A stretch of DNA of 64,000 nt from Coccinella septempunctata (lineage: Eukaryota > Arthropoda > Insecta > Coleoptera > Coccinellidae), in NCBI RefSeq assembly GCF_907165205.1, contig NC_058196.1:18208501-18272500 (forward strand), read 5' to 3'. Every line of letters begins with the position of its first letter. Position 1 is the first letter of the stretch. Of the stretch, positions 48,201-57,194 are shown in pieces. Below the pieces are notes generated by a model, which saw only the letters and a list, made by a program, of their open reading frames with translations, did no database searches and was not told the origin of the DNA. A program made the translations under genes and the position numbers.

Positions 48201-51200
48201 AAATCAAATCTTTTGATACCTACATTTTGTGGCCAAAATTCTGGTTCATATAGTTCTTTCTTTCTATGTAGGGGTCCTATGACTAAAAATCTCTTCAGTT
48301 GGTTGTAGTTTGATGGGATTTCCTTTACATTTATGTTTTCACTTTCAAAACCTGCTTTTGCCTTTATATATGCCACGACATCTTCCTCTTTGGCTTCCTT
48401 TTTTACTCTGTTTATGTATATCCATACTTTTCTCTCCTCTCCTGTAAAGTTATCATTTTCCTGAGATGATCCTCCTTGGCCCAATCTCTTCTTGAATTTC
48501 CTACTTCTATTTCGTGGATAGATAAACCCATCATTCTCATTTCTCGCTGATGTAATCTGATTGTTTCCATTTGTGGGTGAATTCGATTCGGAAGGAATAT
48601 TGGATGTAGTTGATAACCTTTGTTTATTCTTGTTGTTTTCAATTTCATTCTCGACAACGGTGACATCTGATTGCAATCCGTTGACATCTTTGTTTTTCTT
48701 CATTCGTGTGACTACTGAGTAGTTCAGCCGTTCATTGTTTTCGGTACGCGATGTTGACGGTTTCTGTTCTGAGCTTGCAGAAATATCAATTGTTGGTATT
48801 TTCGCCTTTTGACGGGTGTTATCTCTTGTGTGGATTTCTGTATTAGGGATTTTTCCTTTGTTATTCTGCATTTCTAGGTTATGTACTTTTTCAGCTAATA
48901 GCATATTATTTTCTTTCAGTATTGTATCTAGTATCTAGTGTTGTATCTAGTGATATTTCTGTTTTTTATTTTGGTGCAACTTCATCCTAGTTCAATGAAA
49001 CTATTTCATTGGTTGGCCGGTTGCCGATGATCATTGTCATTTCATTAACCTAACTTAATTGTCCTGTCAGTCAGTTTCGAGTAAATTATTATATTATTAT
49101 CGAAGAGTAACAACTTTTTGTTGTTGAATTAGTATTATTATTATTAATAATGATAAGGATTGTCAAATGAAGGGTACCTAAGTATATAAGTACAACACTT
49201 TCTTTGTAAGGTCTTGTGTGAATTTGTTTTATTAATGTTGAAGAGGCACGTGAAGAAAATGTCCTTATTGTCCTTGTTGGTACGAATACGATGAATGATT
49301 GCCAAGCAAGTGGTGGTAATCTACAAAGGGCACTTAACATCTTAACAGAAGTTGCTAACTATAGTATGAAAATTGAAAGACTGATGGCATAACAATGAAG
49401 GCAAAAGAAAAGGCTTAATATTCAATAATGCATTCACAATTTTCAAAATCCAAAATGGGATGTTCTGCAGCCAGTTCAACAAATTATTCTAGATTAGAAT
49501 CCCGCCCTCATATATTCAAGTGGTCATTACAGGAGCGCTTAAATTTAAGGTTAGCTTTAGCCTTTTAAATGTCACTTAACAGTTGGTGCAACGTAATTTA
49601 AGTGAAGAGTTCATTTTAAGGGACACCTAACACTAAGTATGTTTGGTGCAAGCGGGTCTTATTATTAAGTATATGTAAGCGGAAACTCTGTACCCACCTG
49701 CTGGAGTTCCTTTTTCACTTTGATGCGAGGTTCTTCAATCACAGGCATAGATGTTTCGGTGACTTGTTCGCCCTCCCAAATCGAACCGTCGTGTTCGCTG
49801 GTTGACATGGCATCGTTGGAATATCCGTCATCAATGTGAGACATTTTGGGCGGCGTACTATAACCTGAGGAAATACAATTATGATGGAGTTAATTTACAA
49901 AAATCGAACATTCGGTCAACAATGCTAAAGGAGATTACCTTCCGGTACCCAGGTTATGGGAATTTATAATCGGAAAATTAAGGGGCTCAAAAAGCTCCCT
50001 TATCACCTGAAAAATTTTAAAGTCAACTCAAAATACTCTCAGATGTGTAAATTTATAAAGGCAACGTTTGGAATCTTTGAAAAACCGCATATATCAGCTG
50101 TTTAGTATTCCTGCATAGTTTATATGAGCTCCAACTTATCTTCTCGCCATATCCTAAGAATGCTCAACACGATTAATGTTGATAATGACCCGTAGACTAT
50201 TATCTATCTTATCACTATCACCGTCCTAATCATAAAATCGAATTAAACATATGCACTTTATCTGGGGGCAGTTTTGCAACTTTTAGTCAAGATAATAGTT
50301 ATAATTTTCATCACATCCAATGTCATTTTTTATATGACCTTACCCAAAGATTATAGAGTAGAAAGATAGGAAACGGGGCGACTAAAGCGATTTGAGCGAC
50401 ATCTGAGTGTCACGCGTGTTTTTAAAACGCTAGGACTGGTTAAAATATTAATTTGAGTGCCATTTGCAGAAATATATGACATTTTTTAAGATTTCAGACG
50501 TCAATTTTGATCAAAGAAGTTTTGAATGTTTCGACTCTCATTCCGCTTTTTGTTTATCTGGCTCGTTCTAGTTGCTGATTTTTGGAGTTTTTTGTCTTAT
50601 TTCTTGGTGAAAACATCAAAATATTGTTCGAAAATTATTGAATGATGAAGAACGGTGGATCAAATAATAAAATGTATTTTACGTGATTAAGTTTTTCACT
50701 CAACTAAGGAAAATGGAAGCGTAAGTATTAAAAGTCGTAACATGTGAATCGGTCATTCATTGATTCTTATTTTCAGTGCTCCGAAGTGGATAAAATTCTC
50801 AGGGCTTGAAGACAATCACTTCAGCAAACACTACTAACTTCACCATGTGCAATGAACATTTTACTGCAGGTCAATTGAGAACTGTTCATCGACGTAAATT
50901 GTTGTATGCAGAAAGCATCCCTTGCATGAACGGCTTATTAAGTGAAAATGATGATGTTTATAGGTCCATTCAATGATTCTCAATTGCTACTCTTTCCATA
51001 TATTCAGAAATGCAGAGGTTTTATTGATTTCCATTTGGGAACCAAGTGACTGTCAAATTGTTGTTTAGAAAGTCAAAGTTTTATGAAACCTGCTGTGAGT
51101 GTTTTGTTCATTCATTAATCAATTTGTATATTGTGTCAAGAAGAGACCATATCATAAGGAAATCTTAAAAAAAGGACCAAGAAACTATACTGACATACAG

Positions 51201-53313
51201 GTCTTGCATATGTCTGCAAGTTTTTTTTTTTTAAGTGTGGTTCTGAAAATTCTTTAAATAATACCGACATATGTAAGTAACTGGAATATGTATGCTATGA
51301 TGGTTTATTGAATATTGGTTCATATCAATTTCTAATATATGTATATTTTACAAATTCAACTAAGTTCATTAATTCAGAACAACCTAGAAACAACACCTTC
51401 GACGTATAGCAGATCACCGTATACTTTAGTGTCCTAGGAAAAGCTTCATTTATTGCCCACTATTTTAATTTCTGTACATTTTTTATGAATCGCAAATAAA
51501 CATATAGCACATCCAACAGCGTTTTTCGTTGATATCAATTGATTCCAAACAATATTTAGATGAAAACTAACATCCTGATCACAAAGCAAAACCATACTTT
51601 TGTTTTGTCGCTCAGGATGTTTGTTTTCTGATAGAAACAAAGTCAATATTGGAATGCAATACGAGAAATAGAATTCGAATTTCGCGCCCCTCAATCAAAA
51701 AACAGAAAACTGTTATCAAAAAGTTTTCCTGTATTGACAGTGCGTTTTTAGCGCCATCTCATTGTCACGCGTGTTTTCACTGGCCAAAATGTAGTCGGTT
51801 TTTAGTACTAGCGATATGAGGGTGTTTCCTATCTTTCTACTCTATAATCTTTGACCTTACCCAAAACATCACATTTAATGATGGAGGGACAGAGACGGTA
51901 GACGGTAGAAATGGCTGAACCAAGCCGTAACGACGATTCAGTGATTCTTGGGGTCTTTCCATTTTGAGTTTTTATAGTTTTGATCTTCCCAAGAAAATAT
52001 GGTGTATTCTGAATCGTATAAGAACAGGTCACGGACGTTGCAATAGTAGGCTTTTCAGCTGGAATTCAGTTGAAAGCCCTAGTTGTGAATGCGGGGAACC
52101 ATAAATCAGGTGGTTAATCATTCTCCGATTTATAAATTTCAGGATGGTTTTAGGGCTATACATGCAGTTTCCGAATCTTTTTTGAATAGGGTTGTCAATT
52201 TTAGGTCAATCTGACATATTGAATTCAATTTTATTATTTTACCTTTTTCTGCTTTTGTTTTCTCTCTATTTCAGATAAAAGTTGCTCTTATCTTAGAGAA
52301 GACTTACTGAATTTTACTTTTTGTCGAACAAAGGATCAATTTTTGCAGTGCGAGATGCCCTTCAATATAAAATATTCCAGCTTATTTCGTGAACAATTGC
52401 ATTTCTTAAAACCCACTACACTCACGGGGAGAAAGGGTGGAAGGGAGAAAGGGGAGAAAGAGTCATCCTGTGGACGACGATACATTTTCTAGGGAACTGA
52501 AGATTATGGAGCAAATAGTTTTTTTTTAGAGAAAAGAATGAAAAGAAAAGGTCACTAAGTCATATCTTCAAAGAGTCCTGGAGACAATTAATTTCTGAGC
52601 AATTGCTACTTGATAATCTCTTGTCCAGTGTTCACGCGTTTTTTTTTACTTCATATTTAAGGGCAGCTTTATTCTTTGCAAAGATTACAGAATTAGGTCT
52701 ATAATCTAGTTCGACAGTGACCTTTGCATTTCTGTTTCTACCTGCAACACCTTACTGAAAAATTCATCTAACGCAAAGGAAGGCTTTTATTTGCTAATCA
52801 GACCCTTCCCTACTACAGGGCCTGATAGACAGGCCATAAACAAATATAAAAACCCTAACAGTCATCGTGAGGTAAACACCTTAAGTTCCTTCGATGACCA
52901 CATCATACGCTCACATTTTGACTTGTTTCTCAATGTCGCATTGCGTTATAGTTTCCTCCACCTCCTATACAGAGTGTCCCGTATTTTCGCCACGAGTTCT
53001 TAGGTTCTATAAATTTTCGTGACCTTGAATATCCTCTTCCATTAAAGATATTTCAGAAGGAAAAGAAGAAAAATGAAGGCATACCAGTTTCGTAGTCATC
53101 CAGTGGCGGTCTTCCCCTCCGCTTCCTCACGCTGGGCATTTCGGGATTGTCCTCCATGACGGTGGCAACTTGCGGCAAGGCCGCTTGTTGAATGCCATTT
53201 GAGTCCGATGTTTCTTTGGATGTGGGCGGTGCCTCTTCATCTTTCCACGACACTTCCGCCAATCCTTTTATCCTCAATTCCTCAGCTGTTTTTAGTAATG
53301 TGGCCAAATGACA
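39910..53313 (-). CDS. BTB/psq-type transcription factor, C-terminal four exons (gene runs off or into unseen 5' exons)
   Basis: Exons are complement(39910-40324, 44458-44822, 49698-49864, 53085-53313), joined in phase by GT-AG introns. In order, the protein shows the C-terminal helix of a BTB domain (CHLATLLKTAEELRIKGLAE). An AT-hook (RKRRGRPPLDD) and acidic linkers with a sumoylation-like IKVKKE site follow. Two psq-like helix-turn-helix units come next (KVAAELLGVSYGTLYGRYRD; LFRAAEQLNVTPQTLSNFL). An acidic Ser/Asn-rich tail ends IVKKEKPEDGK ... SNDQIK. BTB mediates dimerisation and psq units bind DNA in this family, so it should be a nuclear regulator. Jim lovell or BtbVII-like proteins are the candidates that come to mind, but I cannot decide. 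The start codon and most of the BTB domain were not found in 53.3-64 kb. Confidence 0.85.
40441..40545 (-). repeat. Hammerhead-like repeat, copy 2 (degenerate)
   Basis: The minus strand reads AGATGCTATTGTCAGCGAAA then CACGTGTC and the conserved flank (AAACTCATTTTGGTGAAAAC). The GAAA and GTC parts are kept, but the CUGANGA part is lost (CCCAGA). It abuts the 3' tail of the non-LTR fragment 40.55-41.52 kb. Confidence 0.7.
40546..41520 (-). mobile_element. Non-LTR retrotransposon, 5'-truncated (copy 2 of 3)
   Basis: The minus strand opens inside the RT palm: LRAKTRSKFITELQYADDCA (motif C). With frame breaks it continues to HIRWFHKVSNAEVLQRAS, LRWSGHILWMQDTRLPKIA and LYGELAEGARKPG. It closes with the zinc-finger-like DFPCLECGRICRSRLGPFSH. 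After the stop come GGGATACAGCA and (ATGA)n, a microsatellite 3' end like those of RTE/CR1-group elements. The clade is not settled. Confidence 0.85.
41521..41605 (+). repeat. Hammerhead-like repeat, copy 3 (degenerate)
   Basis: CTTGAAGA-T-GCTAT-TGTG-ATAGC-CAAAC-ACGTGTTG keeps a perfect five-pair stem II but has GAAA changed to CAAA. The family flank TTTGAAAACTCATTTTTGTG follows. It is inverted relative to copy 2, and the non-LTR fragment lies exactly between the two. Confidence 0.7.
41784..43161 (-). mobile_element. mariner element, 1378 bp, decayed
   Basis: The ends are TTAGGAGTACAAATAAGTTT on both sides (inverted) with TA at 41782-41783 and 43162-43163. On the minus strand the N-terminal helix-turn-helix is at about 42,930-42,790 (VLSERTCHDWFQKFKNGDFD, KDKERRGRPKIYE). 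The C-terminal catalytic block is at about 41,945-41,825 (HPPYSPDIAPPDYNLF). The middle (about 42.0-42.66 kb) is unrelated or heavily decayed sequence, so the DD34D core is incomplete. Confidence 0.88.
43330..43955 (+). mobile_element. Non-LTR retrotransposon, 5'-truncated (copy 3 of 3)
   Basis: The plus strand repeats the same tail as 40.55-41.52 kb: HIGWFHKVSNAEVLQRASC, LRWSGHIL, RLPKIALYGE, QYKRFKE. It then has the zinc-finger-like block near 43,790-43,860 and GGGATGCAGCA at about 43,940. Frameshifts break it. It lies in the same BTB-psq intron as copy 2, in opposite orientation. Confidence 0.85.
44458..44822 (-). CDS. BTB-psq gene, third exon from the end (first psq-like unit)
   Basis: The acceptor is gatttcag (44823-44830). 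It codes PQESNDSFLDMQTNANDSRQ, a KQEM-type Lys-rich stretch, then LEKEWSDVVKMNDYLSTRRR, FWEEPFTKRVMDAIKTKNLE and the helix-turn-helix MKVAAELLGVSYGTLYGRYR ending CLKHPY. The donor is ATAG|gtaagt (44456-44457), splitting Arg. Confidence 0.9.
45288..48119 (-). CDS. Non-LTR ORF2: endonuclease and reverse transcriptase, 943 aa
   Basis: The frame is uninterrupted. The N-terminus is an apurinic-type endonuclease: LHQNVCSIGN (about 32-41), ISEHW (61-65), GDFNIEMN (153-160), CIDGIF and ISDH (216-219). Between FECTAVE and VTIVGDFN the usual IYRSP-like motif of this fold is not recognisable, which hints at local damage. The RT domain has NYRPISILP (about 505-513), FLDLTKAYD (575-583), GIPQGS (637-642) and YVDD (672-675, a Val variant of YADD). 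The thumb and C-terminal region follow with FLGIHIDRNLNW and FYGASNMEDLFILQKKVIRI. No RNase H is apparent. The protein would nick target DNA and prime cDNA synthesis there. Confidence 0.92.
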   Translation of the reverse strand: MLVEGNRRTETNKKSTNRNNPNKKDKILFGILHQNVCSIGNSRDHLEELMRENEEVKILCISEHWKTKEQLQWYTIEGFKLITHFCRKEKEHGGVAIYIRNDLQAKERKDIKKHTKKFKFECTAVEYYIEKRKQEEAILHKLYNENTKVTIVGDFNIEMNQESNKRNQFLDLLGTFNIKQTIHQPTRITKNSKSCIDGIFTNTEIPYNVSVIETHISDHTAQKIVLAIDPIQKEYRYRRNFSQVNIEHFRNALSKHKWSALYEIEKTEINKQFEYFHQVYLEFFNKMFPLKKVQVNRKPRTGNINPEIKKLREELDKLLVLSTYDSTFKEIYKKTKIQYDNLLKKQRREKIENQIVNSENKNKTLWSIVNSLNNSKNTTQIHVTEDPMKTANDMNTFFTNTARTLTSNLPKENMKYNTMEENKSMLLKPLTKEEIREIIKTLKKKHSSGYDEISNNIIKQTVEEIIEPIQYIINNSLKYGVFPESLKIAVIKPKHKQGDVNEYGNYRPISILPSFSKILEKAYCKQVMEYLTENAIFKGSQHGFLKGKSIQTAIYQFITKIVEAFEGKKLAMGIFLDLTKAYDCLDVQKLMEKLEKYGIRGPALEWAKSYFESRKQMVEIEIQGKIYKSDFQELILGIPQGSIAGPLFFIIYINDFDECLGAGEEEALTVNYVDDTNLLAIQKLFTELQQLSSTLLENSEKWFNANNLILNKEKTRLVLFTPSNPNNENRDNLTLNHDNYKLSNSTKFLGIHIDRNLNWSEHVKHMCGKIKSTVYGFREIAKYIGKESLKLVYYATIESKLRYGIIFYGASNMEDLFILQKKVIRIMSGLGYNQTCRGAFKSNGLLTIYALYIQECLLFMRRNSQFFQKFGNKKPIHATRSLDYIYPKFTLTTSQKQAEYRCLKLYNSLPDSIKKIENLKCFKRSLYGFLLNLEPYSLLDYVR
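48161..48904 (-). CDS. Non-LTR ORF1, 247 aa
   Basis: It lies 41 bases upstream of ORF2 on the same strand, with an uninterrupted frame. The N-terminal half is Asn/Lys/Ser-rich and low in complexity. The C-terminal half (KVWIYINRVKKEAKEEDVVA ... VKEIPSNYNQLKRFLVIG ... FWPQNVGIKRFDFGK) is the RNA-binding-like domain common to ORF1 proteins of CR1/L2-type elements. It probably coats the element RNA. Confidence 0.8.
   Translation of the reverse strand: MLLAEKVHNLEMQNNKGKIPNTEIHTRDNTRQKAKIPTIDISASSEQKPSTSRTENNERLNYSVVTRMKKNKDVNGLQSDVTVVENEIENNKNKQRLSTTSNIPSESNSPTNGNNQITSARNENDGFIYPRNRSRKFKKRLGQGGSSQENDNFTGEERKVWIYINRVKKEAKEEDVVAYIKAKAGFESENINVKEIPSNYNQLKRFLVIGPLHRKKELYEPEFWPQNVGIKRFDFGKHKNFLAAINF
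49698..49864 (-). CDS. BTB-psq gene, internal exon
   Basis: It runs from acceptor ttcctcag (49865-) to donor CAGCAG|gtgggt (49696-49697). It codes YSTPPKMSHIDDGYSNDAMS, TSEHDGSIWEGEQVTE and PRIKVKKELQQ, a linker with a VKKE sumoylation-type site. The length of 167 bases bridges phase 1 to phase 0 exactly. Confidence 0.88.
50345..51853 (+). mobile_element. P-superfamily-like element with THAP remnant, 8-bp target duplication
   Basis: Perfect 30-bp terminal inverted repeats, beginning CAAAGATTATAGAGTAGAAA, are bordered by ACCTTACC on both sides (50337-50344 and 51854-51861). An ATG at 50,713 (MEA|gtaagt) and an acceptor near 50,777 lead into APKWIKFSGLEDNHFS. After a frame break the text is NFTMCNEHFTAGQLR then SIPCMN, the C-x-x-HF half of a THAP zinc finger. 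Eight-bp duplications and THAP DNA-binding domains are features of P elements. The transposase body is missing (1509 bp total), so it is non-autonomous. Confidence 0.75.
51999..52440 (+). mobile_element. Non-LTR retrotransposon 3' fragment
   Basis: Frames include RIRTGHGRCNSRLFSWNSVE and SPSCECGEP. After a frameshift an HLVN...IYKFQDGFRAIHAVSES trace follows. This is the C-terminal RNase H and Cys/His pattern of Jockey/I-type elements. The rest matches 12.03-12.40 kb in inverse. Confidence 0.6.
52441..53084. other. Intronic non-coding sequence
   Basis: It is part of the BTB-psq intron between exons 49698-49864 and 53085-53313. No repeat boundary or frame of interest is seen. Confidence 0.4.
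53085..53313 (-). CDS. BTB-psq gene, exon with BTB tail and AT-hook
   Basis: The acceptor tttttttcag (53314-) opens with CHLATLLKTAEELRIKGLAE, the last helix and exit of a BTB domain. Then come SWKDEEAPPTSKET, a neutral linker and RKRRGRPPLDDYETG, an AT-hook. The donor is CTG|gtatgc (53083-53084), phase 1. Confidence 0.88.
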
Positions 53314-53385
53314 CTGAAAAAAATAATGAGTAAATTTTTGAGGCAGGACATTAGAGCAGTGTCGTTCACCAAACGCAAATACATA

Positions 53386-54394
53386 CAGGGTGACAATTTG
53401 AAAACTTGCCGGTCCAATTATTTCACGACAAGGATGAAAATGCTGAAACAGGTCAATTTCTATTCGTAGGGGGACATATTTTGAGCAGAATTGTAAACTG
53501 AAATCTCCTCAACCCTAGGTGTAGGAGCTATCACCCCTAAATTCTCAATATGGAATAGGGGTGAGCTGTACCTCAATTGAAAGATCACTTGACCCTCCAC
53601 ATGAATACTATGGTTTGGAAATTTTTATTAAGTCCTTGGGGTAATTACAGGGGCTGACAATTTGAAAACTTGCCAGGCCAATTATGTCTTGACAAGGATG
53701 TTTTCAGAGAAAATGCCGGAACTGGTCAATTTTTATTCGGAGGGGGACATGTTTCTAGCAGAATTGTAAGCCAAAATCTCCTCAATCTTAAGCTGCATTC
53801 ACAATCAATTCGTGGACCGAAGTGCACTTCGGCCCGATAGTGTGCAATTTACAAAATGCTCAAATGAATTAAACATGTAACTAATCAAAATATAAGCATT
53901 AGCATCATCCATAGCCGGCACGAAATTCCTTGCCGAAGTGATAGTTTGCAGCTTGCAAGAAATTTTGCCAATTTCCAATTCCGTGCTAGTCTTGAATTTC
54001 ATTATGAATGGTAACAGAAAACGCCATCTGCTAAGCTGCACTTCGGCCCGCGAATTGATTGTGAATGCGGCTTTACGTGTAGGGGCAGTCACCCCTGAAT
54101 TCTTAATAGGGAATAGATGGTGAGCTATACCTGGAAGACAATAGTAATATGTAGAGGGACATATTGTCTTCCAATTGAAGTTTAGCTCACCCTCAATAGA
54201 GGGTGATGGGGAATACCCTATGAAGAATTTAGAGGTGATAGCCCCTACACCTAGGTTTGAGGAGATTTCGGCTTAGAATTTTGCTCAAAATATGTCCCCC
54301 TTCCTTTAAAAATTGACCTGCTCCGGCTTTTTCTTTGAAAACATCTTTGTCGAGACATAATTGGCCTGGCAAGTTTTCAAATTGTCACCTCCTG
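53386..54394. mobile_element. Foldback element with internal direct copies
   Basis: The ends CAGGGTGACAATTTGAAAAC and, inverted, the CAGGAGGTGACAATTTGAAA complement are flanked by TA. Inside, the same block (GACAATTTGAAAACTTGCC ... GTAGGGGCTATCACCCCTAA) occurs twice in direct and once in inverse order. The third copy is split by a 282-bp MITE. No protein is present. Confidence 0.7.
53791..54072. mobile_element. 282-bp MITE nested in the foldback, TTA target duplication
   Basis: The ends AGCTGCATTCACAATCAATT and its inverted partner (with AGCCGC) are flanked by TTA at 53788-53790 and 54073-54075. Removing it restores the block seen in the sister copy (CTCAA-CCTAGGTGTAGG). The 3-bp TWA duplication suggests a PIF/Harbinger-type origin. 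Confidence 0.8.
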
Positions 54395-54749
54395 TAACTA
54401 CTTCAAGGAATCAATACAAATTTGCAAACCATAGTAATCATGTAGAGGGACAGATTTCGGCTTTTCACGTATGGTTGAAGGGCTTCAATTTTCAATTAAT
54501 GCAATTTCGAATTTTGTATCAGGGTATATCAACTTTTCTTCACCTTATATATAATGGGTTTTCCAATTAGGGGTTTCATTTGGGGTAGCCCAGCGCTATT
54601 TTGGCAGCAGTGGTATTGAGAGCTGACACTTTTTGACAGATGAAACTAAAAACTATGCTATTCATAAAAAAAAATACTAAGATCAAACATTAACAAGCTC
54701 TTGCCGATTGGGTGTGGTTAATGCATAAAAATGAATCGAAATTATACTG

Positions 54750-55200
54750 AGAAATCTTTATTCGCGATGAGGCACATTTTTAACTTGGGGGCTTTAACTT
54801 GGTTCTTGGAAAACCTATACATGAGCCTCTTAATCTTGAATTGTAAGGTGTAGTGTTTGGGCCTTACTCATTTGAATCTGAGACGGCTGTTTCCGAGAAT
54901 GAATTGCACCATCGAGTCATGATTAATGAATTTTTATATTTATTTCAAAGAAAATTGCTACAGTTAGAAGAACCATCGGTTTTTTGAGTGAAAAGTTTTG
55001 CAGGCTTAGAGATCCCCTTAACGGCAATAGCTCGGCGATAACAGTTGGCCAGCGAGATTATGCAATTCTATACTCCTGGATTTTTTCGAACTTCAGCCTT
55101 AGGTAAAGAAAGTTTTATGCAGATGCTTCACAGTCAATGGAATCACCTACTCAAAGTGAAGATTCATGACGTTATCAAAGATATAAAGAAGCATGATCAT
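54750..55200 (+). pseudogene. Decayed Tc1/mariner-related transposase
   Basis: It reads DEAHF-stop-LGGFN, then a frame with VFGPYSFESETAVSENELHH and RVMINEFLY. Later traces resemble a DLTPLDFFLW-type end (QFYTPGFFRTSA). Many stops and frameshifts are present. No terminal repeats were found. Confidence 0.5.
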
Positions 55201-56204
55201 GATAAATAAGCTATAGAGGCAATCCAAAGAGTTTCGGTGTAATCCAAAAATTTACCGGCTAGAATAGTCCCAAAAATGATCAACAGTTAGAAACGTTGAA
55301 AACGCTATCGCCTACGTTGGAAAATCCATTAAGCATTATCGCTGGCATTTTTTGGAATTCGTCACGAGAACGAATCACGTGACGCGATTTCAGCATTTTC
55401 TCAGTTAGGCGATTTCATTGTTTCGAACGGCGTGAGTCATTCGAAAATCGCGATTCGTTCTCGGGAGCGATTAAAAACACAAAAGCGTCTTCCGAAAACA
55501 ATCGTCCAGGAAGCGTTGCGGATTTCGATTACGAAGCCTCGGCTTCTTTGCGACCAAGAGATGGGGACACTGGTCAAACGTGTTGCCTGGATGCTGCACC
55601 GCTGCTATACAGGGTCATTCTTTCTTAACCTCATCCAAAATCATACAAAGGACAATAAGAGATATTTTCTTGTAATTTTTTTTCATTGTTAAATCTAGGA
55701 TGACCAGAAAATCTTGAATATTTTCAAGTTTCTGGTTTTAACGGAAGTAGCCATCAACTTCTTTTTTTCAAATGGCATGCCGGATGAATTAAAAAATTTT
55801 TTATTTCCCATCAAGTTTGGATGTGATTCCGATCATGATTTCATTGTTATTCCGAAGCCTTTCAGATAAATAAATATTTCCTATTCAGGAGGATCTCACA
55901 TTGTACTACCGAAGATATTCATTTGAAAGTCTTCAAAAATATCCAAACCCGTGATGGAAATGTCGACAATTGAAAAAGGATTTATTCGATTTGCCCAGTC
56001 CTCAAGCCACAAACCAATTAATCCAATGCAACCAAAGGACTCGAAGAAGAAAATATGGCATTAATATATGCATATCATTGAAACCCTCATATCTCAAATA
56101 TTTCGAAAAAATTTATTTTTTATTTTAACATATTGTATTTTCACTTTCACAATTCGGCAACGCCCATTGTAACAATAATTGTCATAAAAGTTTTCTAATC
56201 ATCT
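55200..56204. other. Non-coding stretch
   Basis: No gene or bounded repeat is recognised. A short region near 55,360-55,470 is richer in CG and repeats ATTCGTTCTCG-like words in inverse. Confidence 0.35.
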
Positions 56205-56207
56205 TAA

Positions 56208-57070
56208 GGCCCGTTTGCACCAATACCCCTTACAACGAGTACTTAACTAAGTGTCGTTTAAAGTTAATGGACGCTTAATTTTATTCCCAGTTGCAAGACT
56301 GTGGCTTAATGGAATCTTAAGTAAGGGACCCTTAAGTTTTTATATCTAGTAATATTTCTGTTCTTTATTTTGGTGCAACTTCATCCTAGTCCAATAAAGC
56401 CACTTCATTGGTTGCCCGGTGGCTGATGATCGTTGTCATTTCATTAACCAAACTTTATTGTCGTGTAAGTCAGTTTCAAGTAAATTATTATATTATTATC
56501 AAAACTTTTTTGTTGTTGAATCAGCATTATTATTGATAATGATATGGATGTTCAAATAAGAGGTACCTACCTCAGATTATATAAGTAGAACACTTTCTTT
56601 GTAAGGTCTTGTGTGAATTTGATTTATTAATGTTGAAGAGAAACGTGAAGAAATTGTCCTTATTGTCCTTGTTAGTACGAATACAATGAATGATTGACAA
56701 GAAAGTGGTTGTAATCTACAAAGGGCACTCAACTTCTCAACAGAAGGAAAGAGTTTGCTACTAACTAAAGTATGATTTTTGACACAAAATTGAAAATAAA
56801 AAAACTGATGGCATTACAATAAAGGCAAAAAAGGCTTGGTATTCAGTAATGAATTCATTCCATCTTCAAAATCCATCAAAAATGAAGCCAGAACAAATTA
56901 TAATACGTTAGAATCTCGCCCTCAAATATTTAAGTGGTCATTATAGGAGCACTTAAATTTAATGTTAACTTTAGCCATTTAAATGTCAGTTAACACCTGG
57001 TGCAACGTAATAAGTTAAAGATTCATTTTAAGGGACACTTAACACTAAGTGGGTTTGGTGCAAACGGGTC
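56208..57070 (+). mobile_element. Harbinger-like MITE (copy 2), 863 bp, complete
   Basis: It begins GGCCCGTTTGCACCAATACC and ends GGTGCAAACGGGTC, with TAA on both sides (56205-56207, 57071-57073). It matches copy 1 (45,041-49,658 minus its insert) and inverse copy 3 (60,961-61,842). Confidence 0.9.
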
Positions 57071-57194
57071 TAAACCTAACAAGGCATTTCGAAACAACGG
57101 ACTTTTGACAGGACAGGACACAGAAATGTTGGTTAGGTTCATTTTTTTGTGATTTCGAGATTTTTATTGATTCTTATCAATTTTCCGAGAAAAA

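Larger units (their letters stand above)
45176..48945 (-). mobile_element. Two-ORF non-LTR retrotransposon, near full length
   Basis: It is inserted in the Harbinger-like MITE on the minus strand. The 5' side (about 48,920-48,950) is bordered by repeated GTATCTAGT words of the MITE. The 3' end is an (ATT)n tail at 45,176-45,212. Both reading frames are open (separate entries). This makes it the most intact autonomous-type element in the window. The clade is likely within the CR1/Jockey group; I cannot assign it further. Confidence 0.85.
45041..49658 (+). mobile_element. Harbinger-like MITE (copy 1), split by a non-LTR retrotransposon
   Basis: The left end is GGCCCGTTTGCACCAATATC and the right end GGTGCAAGCGGGTC. 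Both are flanked by TTA (45038-45040, 49659-49661), a 3-bp TWA duplication as in PIF/Harbinger elements. Without the insert (about 45.18-48.94 kb) it would be close in length to the copies at 56.2 and 61 kb. No transposase of its own is visible. Confidence 0.85.
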
